From the NCBI RefSeq assembly GCF_001686985.1, contig NZ_CP015318.1, positions 5,950,001-6,014,000 on the forward strand: a stretch of 64,000 bases of DNA, in the 5' to 3' direction. The notes under the pieces were generated by a model. The model saw nothing but the letters and a program-made list of their open reading frames with translations, had not been told where the DNA came from and did no database searches. The DNA comes from Mesorhizobium amorphae CCNWGS0123 (GTDB taxonomy: Bacteria > Pseudomonadota > Alphaproteobacteria > Rhizobiales > Rhizobiaceae). Below, piece by piece: positions 1-12,762 of the stretch. The position numbers and the translations under genes are program-made. How positions within the stretch are numbered: the stretch's first letter is position 1; the number at the start of each line of letters is the position of its first letter.

Positions 1-1
1 G

Positions 2-271
2 GTGGAAGCACCGGCGCCGGCTGCCGCTCCGATCGTGGTCGACCGCACCCCGCCAATGCTGCTTGGCGATCCGGCGCTCGACGGCGGCTCCGAACTTCTC
101 GGCGCCGCGCCGCCTGTAAAGGGCAACCCGAATTTGCCCGGCGAAAAACTCGTCATCGAAGGCAAGGCGCACGATGCTTCGCCTGGCCGCGCCGATGATT
201 TCTCCTCGCCGCCGAAAACCCAGCCCGCCACTGCCGCCGTGACCGACAAGACGACGGCAATCACTCCTTAG
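2..271 (+). CDS. C-terminal part of an unidentified protein (5' end outside window)
   Basis: The frame is open from the window edge and stops with TAG at 269-271, so this is probably the tail of a longer gene, not a complete 89-residue protein; the GTG at position 2 is just the first possible start. The visible part is low-complexity, rich in Pro, Ala, Gly and Asp, and has no recognisable domain. It ends converging on gltD, with the two stop codons overlapping at 268-271. From memory of rhizobial gene order, a DUF459/SGNH-hydrolase protein often lies near gltBD and has a tail of this kind, but nothing in the visible residues proves that. Confidence 0.5.
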   Translation: MEAPAPAAAPIVVDRTPPMLLGDPALDGGSELLGAAPPVKGNPNLPGEKLVIEGKAHDASPGRADDFSSPPKTQPATAAVTDKTTAITP

Positions 272-1722
272 CGGGGCAGAACGCTCGATCCCATGAGCGC
301 CTCGTCGATCGAACGCGCCGCCTGGCGGCCTTCGCGAATAGCCCAGACCACCAGTGACTGGCCACGGCGCACATCGCCCGCTGCGTAGAGCCTGTCGACG
401 CTGGTCCTGTAATCGAGGTCATTGGCCTCGACATTCCTGGAACGCCTGCTGTCGGTGGCGATCTTCATCTGCCCGTCGAGTTCCGTGACCACGCCAGCGG
501 CTGCAGGCCCGGCAAAGCCGATGGCGATGAAGGCGAGGTCGGCACGGATGACGAATTCGGTGCCGGCGATCGGCTTGCGCTTGTCGTCGACCTCGCAGCA
601 CCTGACGCCGGTCAGCTGACCCTCTTCGCCGATGAATTCGAGTGTCGCCACCTGGAATTCGCGCTCCGCACCCTCGGCCTGGGACGACGAGGTCCGCATC
701 TTGGTCGCCCAATAGGGCCAGACCGCGAGCTTGTCTTCCTTCTCCGGCGGCTGCGGCCGGATGTCGAGCTGGGTGACGCGGACCGCGCCCTGCCGAAAAG
801 CGGTGCCGACGCAGTCGGAGGCGGTGTCGCCGCCGCCGACGACCACGACATGCTGGCCGCTGGCGATGATCGGATGCGAAGGCCAGGCCACCGACTGGAT
901 CGGCTCGCCGCCGACGCGCTTGTTCTGCTGCACCAGGTAAGGCATCGCATCGTAGACGCCGCCGAGATCGTCGCCGGGGATGCTGGCGGCGCGCGGCGTT
1001 TCCGAACCGCCGCAATAGAGTACCGCATCGTACTCGGCGAGCAGTTCGGCCACGGGCTTGTCGACGCCGACATTGACGCCGCAATGGAAGGTCACGCCCT
1101 CCCCCTGCATCTGCTCGATGCGCCGGTCGATATAGTGCTTCTCGATCTTGAAGTCGGGAATGCCGTAGCGCATCAGCCCGCCCGGGCGGCTTTCGCGCTC
1201 ATAGACATGCACGTCGTGACCGGCGCGGCCGAGCTGCTGCGCGGCCGCCATGCCGGCCGGCCCCGAGCCGATGACGGCGACGTGCTTGCCGGTCTTCTTC
1301 TCCGGCGGATAGGGCCGGATGTGACCGGTCTCGTAGGCCTTGTCGGCGATCGCCTGCTCGACGGTCTTGATGGCGACCGGAATGTCCTCGAGGTTCAGCG
1401 TGCAGGCTTCCTCGCAGGGTGCCGGACAGATGCGGCCGGTGAACTCCGGGAAATTGTTGGTCGAATGCAGGTTGCGGATCGCATTGTCCCAGTCGCCATT
1501 GTAGACGAGGTCGTTCCAGTCCGGGATCTGGTTGTGGATCGGACAGCCGGTCGGCCCGTGGCAGAACGGAATGCCGCAATCCATACAGCGCGCAGCCTGT
1601 TTCTCGACCTCCTTGTCCGACATCGGCAGCGTGAATTCGCGGAAATGCCGGATGCGGTCGGAGGCCGGCTGGTACTTGTGCACCTGCCGGTCGATCTCGA
1701 GAAAGCCTGTTACCTTGCCCAT
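268..1722 (-). CDS. gltD: Glutamate synthase (NADPH) small subunit
   Basis: This is the beta subunit of glutamate synthase, which passes electrons from NADPH through FAD and iron-sulfur clusters to the large subunit for glutamate formation from glutamine and 2-oxoglutarate. The N-terminal third has the ferredoxin-like cysteine clusters (CMDCGIPFC and GRICPAPCEEAC). A FAD-binding glycine motif follows (VIGSGPAGMAAAQQLG), and later an NADPH-binding motif (VVVVGGGDTASDC). I chose the ATG at 1722 (MGKVTGFLEI), giving 484 residues, the usual family length; the frame extends upstream to 1776 with unconserved-looking residues. It lies 142 bp downstream of gltB on the same strand and is probably co-transcribed with it. 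Confidence 0.96.
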   Translation of the reverse strand: MGKVTGFLEIDRQVHKYQPASDRIRHFREFTLPMSDKEVEKQAARCMDCGIPFCHGPTGCPIHNQIPDWNDLVYNGDWDNAIRNLHSTNNFPEFTGRICPAPCEEACTLNLEDIPVAIKTVEQAIADKAYETGHIRPYPPEKKTGKHVAVIGSGPAGMAAAQQLGRAGHDVHVYERESRPGGLMRYGIPDFKIEKHYIDRRIEQMQGEGVTFHCGVNVGVDKPVAELLAEYDAVLYCGGSETPRAASIPGDDLGGVYDAMPYLVQQNKRVGGEPIQSVAWPSHPIIASGQHVVVVGGGDTASDCVGTAFRQGAVRVTQLDIRPQPPEKEDKLAVWPYWATKMRTSSSQAEGAEREFQVATLEFIGEEGQLTGVRCCEVDDKRKPIAGTEFVIRADLAFIAIGFAGPAAAGVVTELDGQMKIATDSRRSRNVEANDLDYRTSVDRLYAAGDVRRGQSLVVWAIREGRQAARSIDEALMGSSVLPR

Positions 1723-1864
1723 AGTCCAGTCCCTGCTGTCCGAAGGCACGCTCGTTGGCGCACCCGTTAACCTCATAAGGCAGCCATGGCAACCTTCAGT
1801 CCGAGGTCAGGATTGTTGATGAGGTGTCGGCCGGGAAGCCTTGCTCCCCGGCAACGCCCAAAGC

Positions 1865-6601
<4,737 letters not shown>

Positions 6602-7081
6602 CGTCCTGTCCTCCGTTCCCAGCCCTTCAGGCGCTGGTTTGCCTCGGGAAGCGCATAGCTTCCCCTTCATCATTGCTGCACGTCTTGCGAAATCCTTGCC
6701 GAACCATGCGGCTTACCGCCCGGTTCGTATCCGGTATCGTACAGGCCAGAGCCGAGCCGTCTACCCGTCGCTCGCGGCAACGGCCGGAGTGGCCCAAATG
6801 ATACGCCAATCCAGCCTGATTTGTGCGACAAAATAAGACAGCACTACTGTCCTAAATTTTTATGACAGAAATCCCAGACCCACACAAGACCGATTCACAA
6901 AAATGTTGGTCAATTCGCGACATAAAATTTCGCGCGGGTTGGGTAGAAACGTAACCTTCAGTCGCCACCCCCACCGCCTGGCTTGGCTGGCTTTACCGCT
7001 TTTCCAGCGCTTGGCCCTTGCGCGTCAAACCCCAAAGCAGCCATGGTCCGCCCGTTTTTCAAACCAGATACGGACCTCTCA
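6602..7081. other. Divergent intergenic region between gltB and the threonine aldolase gene
   Basis: No gene is supported here. It should hold the promoters of gltB (minus) and of the downstream aldolase (plus). Around 6820-6950 it is noticeably richer in A and T than its surroundings and contains a short dyad, CTGTC and GACAG, at about 6848-6870. I could not assign a specific regulator or promoter hexamers with confidence. Short frames inside it have no codon or family support. Confidence 0.5.
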
Positions 7082-8146
7082 ATGTTCTTTGCATCCGACA
7101 ACTGGGCGGGCGTCCATCCCGACATCTCGGCCAATCTGTCCCGGCACGCCACGGGCATCGCGACCGCCTATGGCGACGGCGAACTCGACCGCGCCGTCTA
7201 CCGGCGCTTCAGCGAGATCTTCGAACGGGAGGTCGCGGTGTTCTTCGTCGCCACCGGCACGGCGGCCAACGCGCTCTCCATGGCGACATGCAATCGTATC
7301 GGCGGCGTCGCCTTCTGCCATTCCGAGGCGCATATGAACGTCGATGAATTCGGCGCCGCGGGTTTTTACACCGGTGGAGCGCGCATGTCGCCGGTCCCCG
7401 GACCGTTGGGGCGCATCAATCCGCAGGCTCTTGACCGCGCCATCACACGCTACTCGCAAGACCTCGCCCCCGCCGGCCAGCCGATGGCGGTGACGATCAC
7501 CCAGGCGACCGAGGTCGGCACGGTCTACACCGTAGAGGATGTCAAAGCCGTGTCTGAGGTCGCTCGCCGCCACAAGCTGCCTCTGCACATGGACGGCGCG
7601 CGCTTCGCCAACGCCGTTGCTGCGACCGACATTTCGCCTGCGGAAATGACCTGGAAGAGCGGCGTCGATATCATCTCCTTCGGCGGCACCAAGAACGGCT
7701 GCTGGATGGCCGACGCGATCGTGGTCCTGAACCCCGACATCGGGCATGATCTGCGCCTGCTGCGCCAGCGCGCCGGACAGACCTTCTCGAAGGCGCGCTT
7801 CATCTCGGCCCAGTTCGAAGCCTATTTCACCGACGATCTCTGGCTGAGGATGGCGCGCCACGCCAACGCCATGGCCGCGCGGCTGGCCGAGACGATCGAA
7901 GACGCGCCGGCCGGCCGACTGGCCTGGCTGCCGCAGGCCAACGAGGTTTTCGCCATCCTTGACCGCGCCAGTGCCGAAAAGCTGCAGGCGGCCGGCGCCA
8001 AATTCTACGAATGGGGCGTACCCCAGGGCTTCGACGGCCACCTCGGCGACAATGAAGCGATCTACCGTTTCGTCGCCAGCTTCGCGACCACAACCGAAGA
8101 GGTCGACCACATCGGTCATTTGCTTATCGGGCCAGGAAACGGCTAG
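7082..8146 (+). CDS. Low-specificity threonine aldolase (PLP-dependent)
   Basis: It is a fold-type I PLP enzyme of the threonine aldolase/beta-eliminating lyase family, cleaving L-threonine or allo-threonine to glycine and acetaldehyde. The N-terminal FASDNWAGVHP segment, the LHMDGARFANA aspartate motif and the PLP lysine context SFGGTKNG are all present. I start at ATG 7082 (MFFASDN, 354 residues), matching family proteins; ATG 7043 and upstream 6983 are in frame alternatives. The ribosome site is weak, which leaves the start uncertain. The gene's stop overlaps the stop of the convergent TSUP permease gene by 4 bp. Confidence 0.9.
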   Translation: MFFASDNWAGVHPDISANLSRHATGIATAYGDGELDRAVYRRFSEIFEREVAVFFVATGTAANALSMATCNRIGGVAFCHSEAHMNVDEFGAAGFYTGGARMSPVPGPLGRINPQALDRAITRYSQDLAPAGQPMAVTITQATEVGTVYTVEDVKAVSEVARRHKLPLHMDGARFANAVAATDISPAEMTWKSGVDIISFGGTKNGCWMADAIVVLNPDIGHDLRLLRQRAGQTFSKARFISAQFEAYFTDDLWLRMARHANAMAARLAETIEDAPAGRLAWLPQANEVFAILDRASAEKLQAAGAKFYEWGVPQGFDGHLGDNEAIYRFVASFATTTEEVDHIGHLLIGPGNG

Positions 8147-8895
8147 GCCAGAAAGGGCCGCACCAGCAGTTCCAGTCCAAGCAGGGTCAGGAAGATGAGG
8201 AACCAGCGCCGGAAGGTCGCCGGGCTGATCCGCTGCCTGAGCAGCTGGCCGAGCCACATGCCGAGCAAGGCCGGCGCCACGGCCAGCGCCGACGTCGCGA
8301 TATGCTTGATCTCGAATGCGCCATGCGAGGCGAGGCCGACTGCCAGCGCAATGGTCGACACTGTGAAGGAAAGACCCAGCGCCTGGATCAGGTCGTCCCG
8401 GCTCAGCCCCAGCGCCTGGATGTAAGGCACCGCCGGCACCACGAACACGCCTGTGCCGCCGGTGACAAGGCCGGTTAGGAAGCCGATGGCCGGCGACCAC
8501 CAGCGCTCCGCCTTGCTGGGAATGCTGAGCTGCCGCGCCAGCAGCGTGTAGGCGGCGTAGAGCACCAGAGCGGCACCAAGGCCGGCGGTCGTCCATTTGA
8601 CGTTGTCGCTGGCCAGCAGCCTTGCCCCGACAACGGTGCCAATAAGGATGCCGGCCATCATCAGCCACAGCCGGCGCAGGATCGATACAAAGCTCGGGCC
8701 CGCGAACAGCTGCCATACATTGGTGACGAAGGACGGGACGATCAGCAGCGACGCCGCCGTGACCGGCAGCATGACGGTGCCGAGAAGCCCCATCGCCAGC
8801 GTCGGCAAGCCCATGCCGGTGACACCCTTGACGATGCCGGCCAGCAGGAAGGTGATGGCGATTGTGCCCGTCAGTGCCAGGGAAAAATCAGACAT
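8143..8895 (-). CDS. TSUP-family (TauE/SafE) membrane permease
   Basis: This 250-residue protein is almost entirely hydrophobic with about eight membrane segments. It has the two duplicated glycine-rich motifs typical of the TauE/SafE family (GIVKGVTGMGLP near residue 21 and TGLVTGGTGVFVVPAVPYIQ near 140). Family members export or import sulfite, sulfonates or other small organic anions; the substrate here cannot be told. The start ATG at 8895 is the only good one. It converges on the threonine aldolase gene with overlapping stops and appears to be a single-gene unit. Confidence 0.88.
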   Translation of the reverse strand: MSDFSLALTGTIAITFLLAGIVKGVTGMGLPTLAMGLLGTVMLPVTAASLLIVPSFVTNVWQLFAGPSFVSILRRLWLMMAGILIGTVVGARLLASDNVKWTTAGLGAALVLYAAYTLLARQLSIPSKAERWWSPAIGFLTGLVTGGTGVFVVPAVPYIQALGLSRDDLIQALGLSFTVSTIALAVGLASHGAFEIKHIATSALAVAPALLGMWLGQLLRQRISPATFRRWFLIFLTLLGLELLVRPFLA

Positions 8896-8996
8896 GCCGT
8901 CGATCCATTCGCAGGACGAAAACCTCGTTCAGCGGGGCTTGCCGCGAAAGGGCCAGTATCCTTGGTTGGGGATGGCACGGACATCAGGGCAAACAA

Positions 8997-9023
8997 AAAG
9001 CGGCGCCTTTCGGCGCCGCTTTC
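8997..9023 (-). terminator. Rho-independent terminator of hsp20
   Basis: A GC-rich inverted repeat (AGCGGCGCC and GGCGCCGCT around a TTTC/GAAA loop) is followed, reading on the minus strand, by a T-rich run. It lies about 40 bases after the hsp20 stop codon, as expected for its terminator. Confidence 0.85.
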
Positions 9024-9064
9024 GTCTCGGGAGGAGACGGACTTGTCGTTCGAGATATCCGCGA

Positions 9065-9532
9065 TTACGCGGCGGTCTTGGCCTCGATCTGCCTGGCCTT
9101 GGCCGAAGACGCGGTGATCGCGATCTTGCGCGGCTTCAGCTCCTCGGGGATGTTGCGCTTGAGGTCGACGAAGAGCAGGCCGTTCTTCAGCGTGGCGCCG
9201 ATGACATCGACATGGTCGGCAAGCTGGAAGCGGCGCTCGAAGGCCCTCGAGGCGATACCGCGATAGAGCAGCTCGGAACCTTCGCCATTGCCCTCTTCCT
9301 TGCGCTCACCCTTCACGGTCAGCACATTGCGGTGGGCCTCGATGGAGATCTCGTCCTCCGAGAAGCCGGCAACCGCCATCGAGATGCGATAGGCGTCCTC
9401 GCCGGTGCGTTCGATGTTGTAGGGCGGGTAGGTCTGCGCGCTCTCAGGCTGGGCAAGCGAATCCAGTATGGTGAAGAGACGGTCGAAGCCGACGGTCGAG
9501 CGATAAAGCGGGGAAAAATCAACGTGACGCAT
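9065..9532 (-). CDS. Small heat shock protein, Hsp20/IbpA class
   Basis: This ATP-independent chaperone binds unfolding proteins in the cytoplasm. The 155-residue protein from ATG 9532 (MRHVDFSPLYRSTVGFDRLF) has the N-terminal segment of the IbpA/HspA class. A central alpha-crystallin domain follows (from about PPYNIER to VDLKRNIPEE), with the C-terminal KPRKIAI tail providing the I-x-I-like anchor. A ribosome site AGGAG lies 8 bases before the start and is predicted to be masked by a ROSE-type RNA hairpin. The in-frame extension up to 9661 reads through that leader and an RpoH-type promoter, so it is not coding. Confidence 0.95.
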   Translation of the reverse strand: MRHVDFSPLYRSTVGFDRLFTILDSLAQPESAQTYPPYNIERTGEDAYRISMAVAGFSEDEISIEAHRNVLTVKGERKEEGNGEGSELLYRGIASRAFERRFQLADHVDVIGATLKNGLLFVDLKRNIPEELKPRKIAITASSAKARQIEAKTAA

Positions 9533-9632
9533 GAGGTGTTCTCCTGTTGAGCAACATGGTTTGCGTTTGGCCGGTGCGAAACCCTTGAGCGGCGTTCCGG
9601 ATGGGCCAGCGGTCCCGACATTGGCGACCGCA
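9533..9632 (-). promoter_or_regulatory. ROSE-like RNA thermometer in the hsp20 leader
   Basis: The roughly 100-base leader ends with TTGCT-CAAC-AGGAG (plus-strand positions 9541-9554), in which TTGCT can pair with the Shine-Dalgarno AGGAG through U-G, U-A, G-G, C-G and U-A contacts. This anti-SD pentamer with a central G-G pair is the hallmark of ROSE elements that repress small heat shock genes in rhizobia at low temperature. Upstream leader sequence contains further short GC-rich hairpins. The TSS estimate comes from the predicted promoter, so the 5' boundary is approximate. Confidence 0.8.
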
Positions 9633-9638
9633 TCCAAC

Positions 9639-9667
9639 ATTTGGGGAGCGCAAAAGCCCATTTCAAG
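9639..9667 (-). promoter_or_regulatory. Predicted RpoH (sigma-32) promoter of hsp20
   Basis: Reading the minus strand, CTTGAA (9667-9662) is followed after 15 bases by CCCCAAAT (9646-9639). This matches the sigma-32 consensus CTTGAA and CCCCATNT at the usual spacing, and it sits about 100 bases before the hsp20 start. Confidence 0.8.
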
Positions 9668-9839
9668 ATTTTTGCCGGACGGCGAATTCGCGCTTCGATG
9701 AACGGCAGATGAACCGCCGCTTCGGCGACCGTTCAGCCAGGCGGCGCTAGAGTGCGGCCAGGATCAAGAACAGGCGGCACCGATAAAGCGCCGCGACGAG
9801 GCCGAACCGGGTGTAACGTCCCTTCCTCCCGGATCGACA

Positions 9840-9875
9840 GAGGCCGGAAGCACGCCGCAGGCTGCTTCCGGCCTC
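9840..9875. repeat. Isolated 13-bp perfect inverted repeat
   Basis: GAGGCCGGAAGCA (9840-9852) and its exact reverse complement (9863-9875) are separated by 10 bases. There is no T-run on either side, so it is not a classical terminator. It lies between the divergent hsp20 and hydrolase genes. The function is unknown. Confidence 0.6.
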
Positions 9876-9990
9876 ATTCGTTGCCGGAAGGTCCTGCCTT
9901 CCCTCCAAGCGGAGGCCCTTTGCTTTTGCCACATTGGCGTCTATCACCGTGCCACGCCTCGCTGGCGCGACACGAAAAACGAAACGCCGA

Positions 9991-10947
9991 ATGACGGACC
10001 TCTTCCACGAATTTCCTGGCAATCCGTCACCGGTAAACGCGGCAGGCGGTTACTTCACCACCCGCGACCGCAAGCGGATCCGCTATGGCCTCTTTGGCGC
10101 TGTAACCCGCCCGATCAAGGGAACGGTGGTGGTGCTGACCGGTCGCAACGAGTGCACCGAGAAATATTTCGAGACCATTCGCAACCTTACCGAAAGAGGC
10201 TTTGGCGTTGCCACCTTCGACTGGCGCGGCCAGGGTGGCTCCGACCGGCTGATCCGCGACCGGCAGCGCGGCTATGTCCGCAGCTTTCGAGAATACGCCA
10301 GCGACCTGGAACAGTTCTTCGAAGAGATCGTGCTGCCCGATTGCCGCGGGCCTTATTATATCCTGGCCCATTCAGCCGGTGCGGTGGTCGCCCTGCTTGC
10401 CTCGCCCTCGATGGTCAACCGGGTGCGGCGCATGGTGCTGATCGCCCCTTTTCTGACCTTGCCGGACCTCCCGGTGTCGATAACGACGGTTCGCCGCGTC
10501 TGCACACTGTTTTGCCTTCTGGGCCTCGGCCGGCTTTATGCCGCATGGGGACCGCGGCCGAAGCAGACCACCCCCTTCTCTGTCAACAAGGTGACATCGG
10601 ATCCGGAACGCTACCGCCGCAACACGGGGATCTACGAAGCCCATCCGCAATTGTCGCTTGGCGGCCCGACGATCCGCTGGCTGAAAGCCGCCGCCGAAGC
10701 TTCCGAAGCCGTAAGCGATCCGGATTTTGTCGCCGCGATCCAGGTCCCCATGCTGGTGATCGCCGCCGGCGCCGACAAAGTCGTTTCGACCAAGGCGGTG
10801 GAGGCCTACGCCAGGCGTCTGCGCCTCGGCTCGCTGCTGATGATCGACGGCGCGCAGCATGAAATCCTGCAGGAGGCAGACATGTACCGCGAGCAATTCC
10901 TCGCCGCCTTCGATGCCTTCATCCCAGGCACCGGCGACGACGTCTGA
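9991..10947 (+). CDS. Alpha/beta hydrolase, lysophospholipase/monoacylglycerol lipase-like
   Basis: The 318-residue protein from ATG 9991 (MTDLFHEFPG) has the serine hydrolase layout of the PldB/monoglyceride lipase group. The oxyanion segment is VVLTGRNECTEKY, FDWRGQGGSDR follows, the nucleophile elbow is AHSAGA, a late acid lies in VIAAGADKVVS, and the catalytic histidine is in IDGAQHEIL. It probably hydrolyses a lysophospholipid or acylglycerol; the exact ester is unknown. An in-frame upstream ATG at 9934 is less likely because the added residues are basic and unconserved. No signal peptide is seen. Confidence 0.85.
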   Translation: MTDLFHEFPGNPSPVNAAGGYFTTRDRKRIRYGLFGAVTRPIKGTVVVLTGRNECTEKYFETIRNLTERGFGVATFDWRGQGGSDRLIRDRQRGYVRSFREYASDLEQFFEEIVLPDCRGPYYILAHSAGAVVALLASPSMVNRVRRMVLIAPFLTLPDLPVSITTVRRVCTLFCLLGLGRLYAAWGPRPKQTTPFSVNKVTSDPERYRRNTGIYEAHPQLSLGGPTIRWLKAAAEASEAVSDPDFVAAIQVPMLVIAAGADKVVSTKAVEAYARRLRLGSLLMIDGAQHEILQEADMYREQFLAAFDAFIPGTGDDV

Positions 10948-10981
10948 GCGCTAGCAATCTGCAGGCGCGGTCCGTTGGAGA

Positions 10982-11494
10982 TCAGGCCTGGCGCGCGAAT
11001 TCCATGATCCAGTTGGTTTCCCAGGTCTTGCCGCCATCCGGCGAAAAGGCCTGCTCCCAGCGCGCAGACTTTTCGGTGATCCCCGACCAGAGGAAGCGGA
11101 CTCGGATCGGACGCCCTTCGAAGACGTCGTCGCACAGGAACGTGCCGACGCCGTCCTCGAACGACCCGCGCATCGGCACGTCGATGGTCAGTGGATTGCG
11201 GCCGTCGATCCACCAGATCGACCACTGCTTCGTCGCCGGATCGAAGGTCCGTACCGTGGCGGCACGGTAGGCGCCGCCGGGCAATTCAATTACATTGTCG
11301 TCGACATTGCCGAGCCCGCCGAGGATCGGGCGCACGTCACACGTTCCGCCAAACATGTCCCAGTTGGTATCATCAGCCAGCCGCGTGCGCAGCCGTCGAT
11401 GGCTGACCGCCCAGCGTCCGTGGAAGAAATCGAAATCGGTTCGGCCGTCCGCCGGCTTCTTGTCTGGACGGCTGGCTGTTGACTGCGTCTGCAT
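10982..11494 (-). CDS. DUF1579-like lipocalin-type conserved protein
   Basis: The 170-residue protein starts at ATG 11494 (MQTQSTASR), preceded by a strong GGGAGG ribosome site; the frame reaches 11569 without a site. It has the pattern FDFFHGRWAVSHRRLRTRL near the N terminus, repeated aromatic beta-strands and a W-rich middle (TKQWSIWWIDGRNP). This resembles the DUF1579/heme-binding-like small beta-barrel proteins. No catalytic residues can be named and the function is unknown. It stands alone between a hydrolase and hisN. Confidence 0.75.
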   Translation of the reverse strand: MQTQSTASRPDKKPADGRTDFDFFHGRWAVSHRRLRTRLADDTNWDMFGGTCDVRPILGGLGNVDDNVIELPGGAYRAATVRTFDPATKQWSIWWIDGRNPLTIDVPMRGSFEDGVGTFLCDDVFEGRPIRVRFLWSGITEKSARWEQAFSPDGGKTWETNWIMEFARQA

Positions 11495-11657
11495 GTGCGA
11501 TCCTCCCTCAAGTGAGACCCTTCTATAGCGGAAGGATACTGACACCTGCCTGTCAGGAGGATTGCGCAATTGGATTTGGCGGCTGCCTGTTTGGTCGCCG
11601 CGCCAAGGGTTCGTCGAGATTCAGGTCAGGCCGGCATCACCTGAATATCGACGGACC

Positions 11658-12431
11658 CTAGCCGCGCAGTGCTGCCATCGCCGCGGCATGCAGTTCCGGC
11701 GTCGCCGCTGCCAGTATGTCGCCGCCCTTTTCCGCCGGTCCGCCGTCGAAGGTGGTGACTATGCCGCCGGCCTTTTCGATGATCGGGATCAGCGCCACGA
11801 TGTCGTAGGGCTTCAGCCCGGGATCGGCGACGATGTCGACGCTTCCCGCCGCGACCATGGCGAAGGCATAGCAATCGGTGCCGTAGCGGGCGAGTTGGAC
11901 CTGCTTTTCGAACTGGTCGTAGCGGGTGCGCGCCTCGCCCTTGAACAGTGCCGGCGTGGTGGTGAACAGCGTCGCTTTGCTGAGCTCCGTCGTCCTGCGC
12001 GTCGCAAGCTTGCGCGGCCCGCCCGGCCCCTCATAGTGGGAGCCGGAGGCGTTGGCGTAGAACAGCTCGCCGGTGAAGGGCTGCGACATCAGGCCGGCGA
12101 CGGCATCGCCGTCGACCGTGAACCCGACCAGCGTTCCCCAGACCGGCAGGCCGGAGATGAAGGCGCGCGTGCCATCGATCGGATCGATCACCCAGACATG
12201 CCTGCTGGAGATGTTCTCGCTGCCATGCTCCTCGCCCAAAATGCCATGATCGGGATATTCCGCCGATATCAGCGCCCGGATCACCCGCTCGGCCTCGCGG
12301 TCGGCCTCGGTGACCGGGTCGAAGCCGCCCGCCTCCTTGTTGGCGACGGCGCCTCGGCTACGAAAGCGCGGCAACGTCTCGGCGGCGGCGGCATCCGCGA
12401 CGCGCCGCATGAAATCGATGCTGATGTCCAA
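11658..12431 (-). CDS. hisN: Histidinol-phosphatase, inositol-monophosphatase family
   Basis: The 257-residue protein has all IMPase-family metal-site motifs: DPVTEADREAE, GILGEEHG, WVIDPIDGTRAF and the late GTDCYAFAMVAAGSVD followed by KPYDIVALIPIIEKAGG. It most resembles HisN, which dephosphorylates histidinol phosphate in histidine biosynthesis; relatives are often annotated suhB or inositol monophosphatase, so the substrate is inferred. Its start at 12431 faces an sRNA gene resembling mmgR/suhB RNA, an arrangement in keeping with how that RNA family got its name. It is transcribed alone. Confidence 0.87.
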   Translation of the reverse strand: MDISIDFMRRVADAAAAETLPRFRSRGAVANKEAGGFDPVTEADREAERVIRALISAEYPDHGILGEEHGSENISSRHVWVIDPIDGTRAFISGLPVWGTLVGFTVDGDAVAGLMSQPFTGELFYANASGSHYEGPGGPRKLATRRTTELSKATLFTTTPALFKGEARTRYDQFEKQVQLARYGTDCYAFAMVAAGSVDIVADPGLKPYDIVALIPIIEKAGGIVTTFDGGPAEKGGDILAAATPELHAAAMAALRG

Positions 12432-12594
12432 CTGATTCTCCCGCGTTGCAGCATGTCGTCATTGCCGGTGATTTCGCGCCGGAGCAAGGGCTTGGGAGCC
12501 CTCCGGCGTCACGAACACTGTTGCCCGAATGTCACGCAAGCGTCATCGAAACGCAATTTCCACTTCATAGTGAATTAAAAAAGCCGTAAGTCGG

Positions 12595-12622
12595 TTGACA
12601 TTTGTGCAGCGCACAATAGATT
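12595..12622 (+). promoter_or_regulatory. Sigma-70-type promoter of the mmgR-like sRNA
   Basis: A perfect -35 TTGACA (12595-12600) is followed after 16 bases by TAGATT (12617-12622) as -10. Transcription would start near 12629, at the first hairpin of the RNA. Confidence 0.72.
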
Positions 12623-12628
12623 TGTTCT

Positions 12629-12713
12629 CGGACAGGTCTTCCTGTCCATGCCCTCCTTGGGCGTTTCCTCCCTAGACTTCGACCGTGTCGTGCAAACGAT
12701 GCGGTCTTTTTTT
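12629..12713 (+). ncRNA. mmgR: mmgR-like (alpha-r8/suhB family) trans-acting sRNA
   Basis: About 85 bases form an orphan transcription unit with a promoter and a Rho-independent terminator and no coding frame. A 7-bp hairpin (GGACAGG/CCTGTCC, loop TCTT) and a small GCCC/GGGC hairpin come first. The single-stranded TTTCCTCCCT (12664-12673) follows; this is the conserved anti-Shine-Dalgarno-type motif of mmgR. The end is a 10-bp stem (12681-12706) and seven T residues. In Sinorhizobium mmgR tunes polyhydroxybutyrate accumulation with Hfq; the targets here are inferred, not shown. Confidence 0.8.
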
Positions 12714-12762
12714 GGCCGCGACACCGGCGCGCGGCGTTGACCTGTGCTGCCTGGCGCCAAAC

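Noticed and set aside
12575..12760. 61-residue minus-strand frame over the sRNA locus
   Set aside because: It overlaps a complete sRNA gene with promoter and terminator and has no ribosome site.
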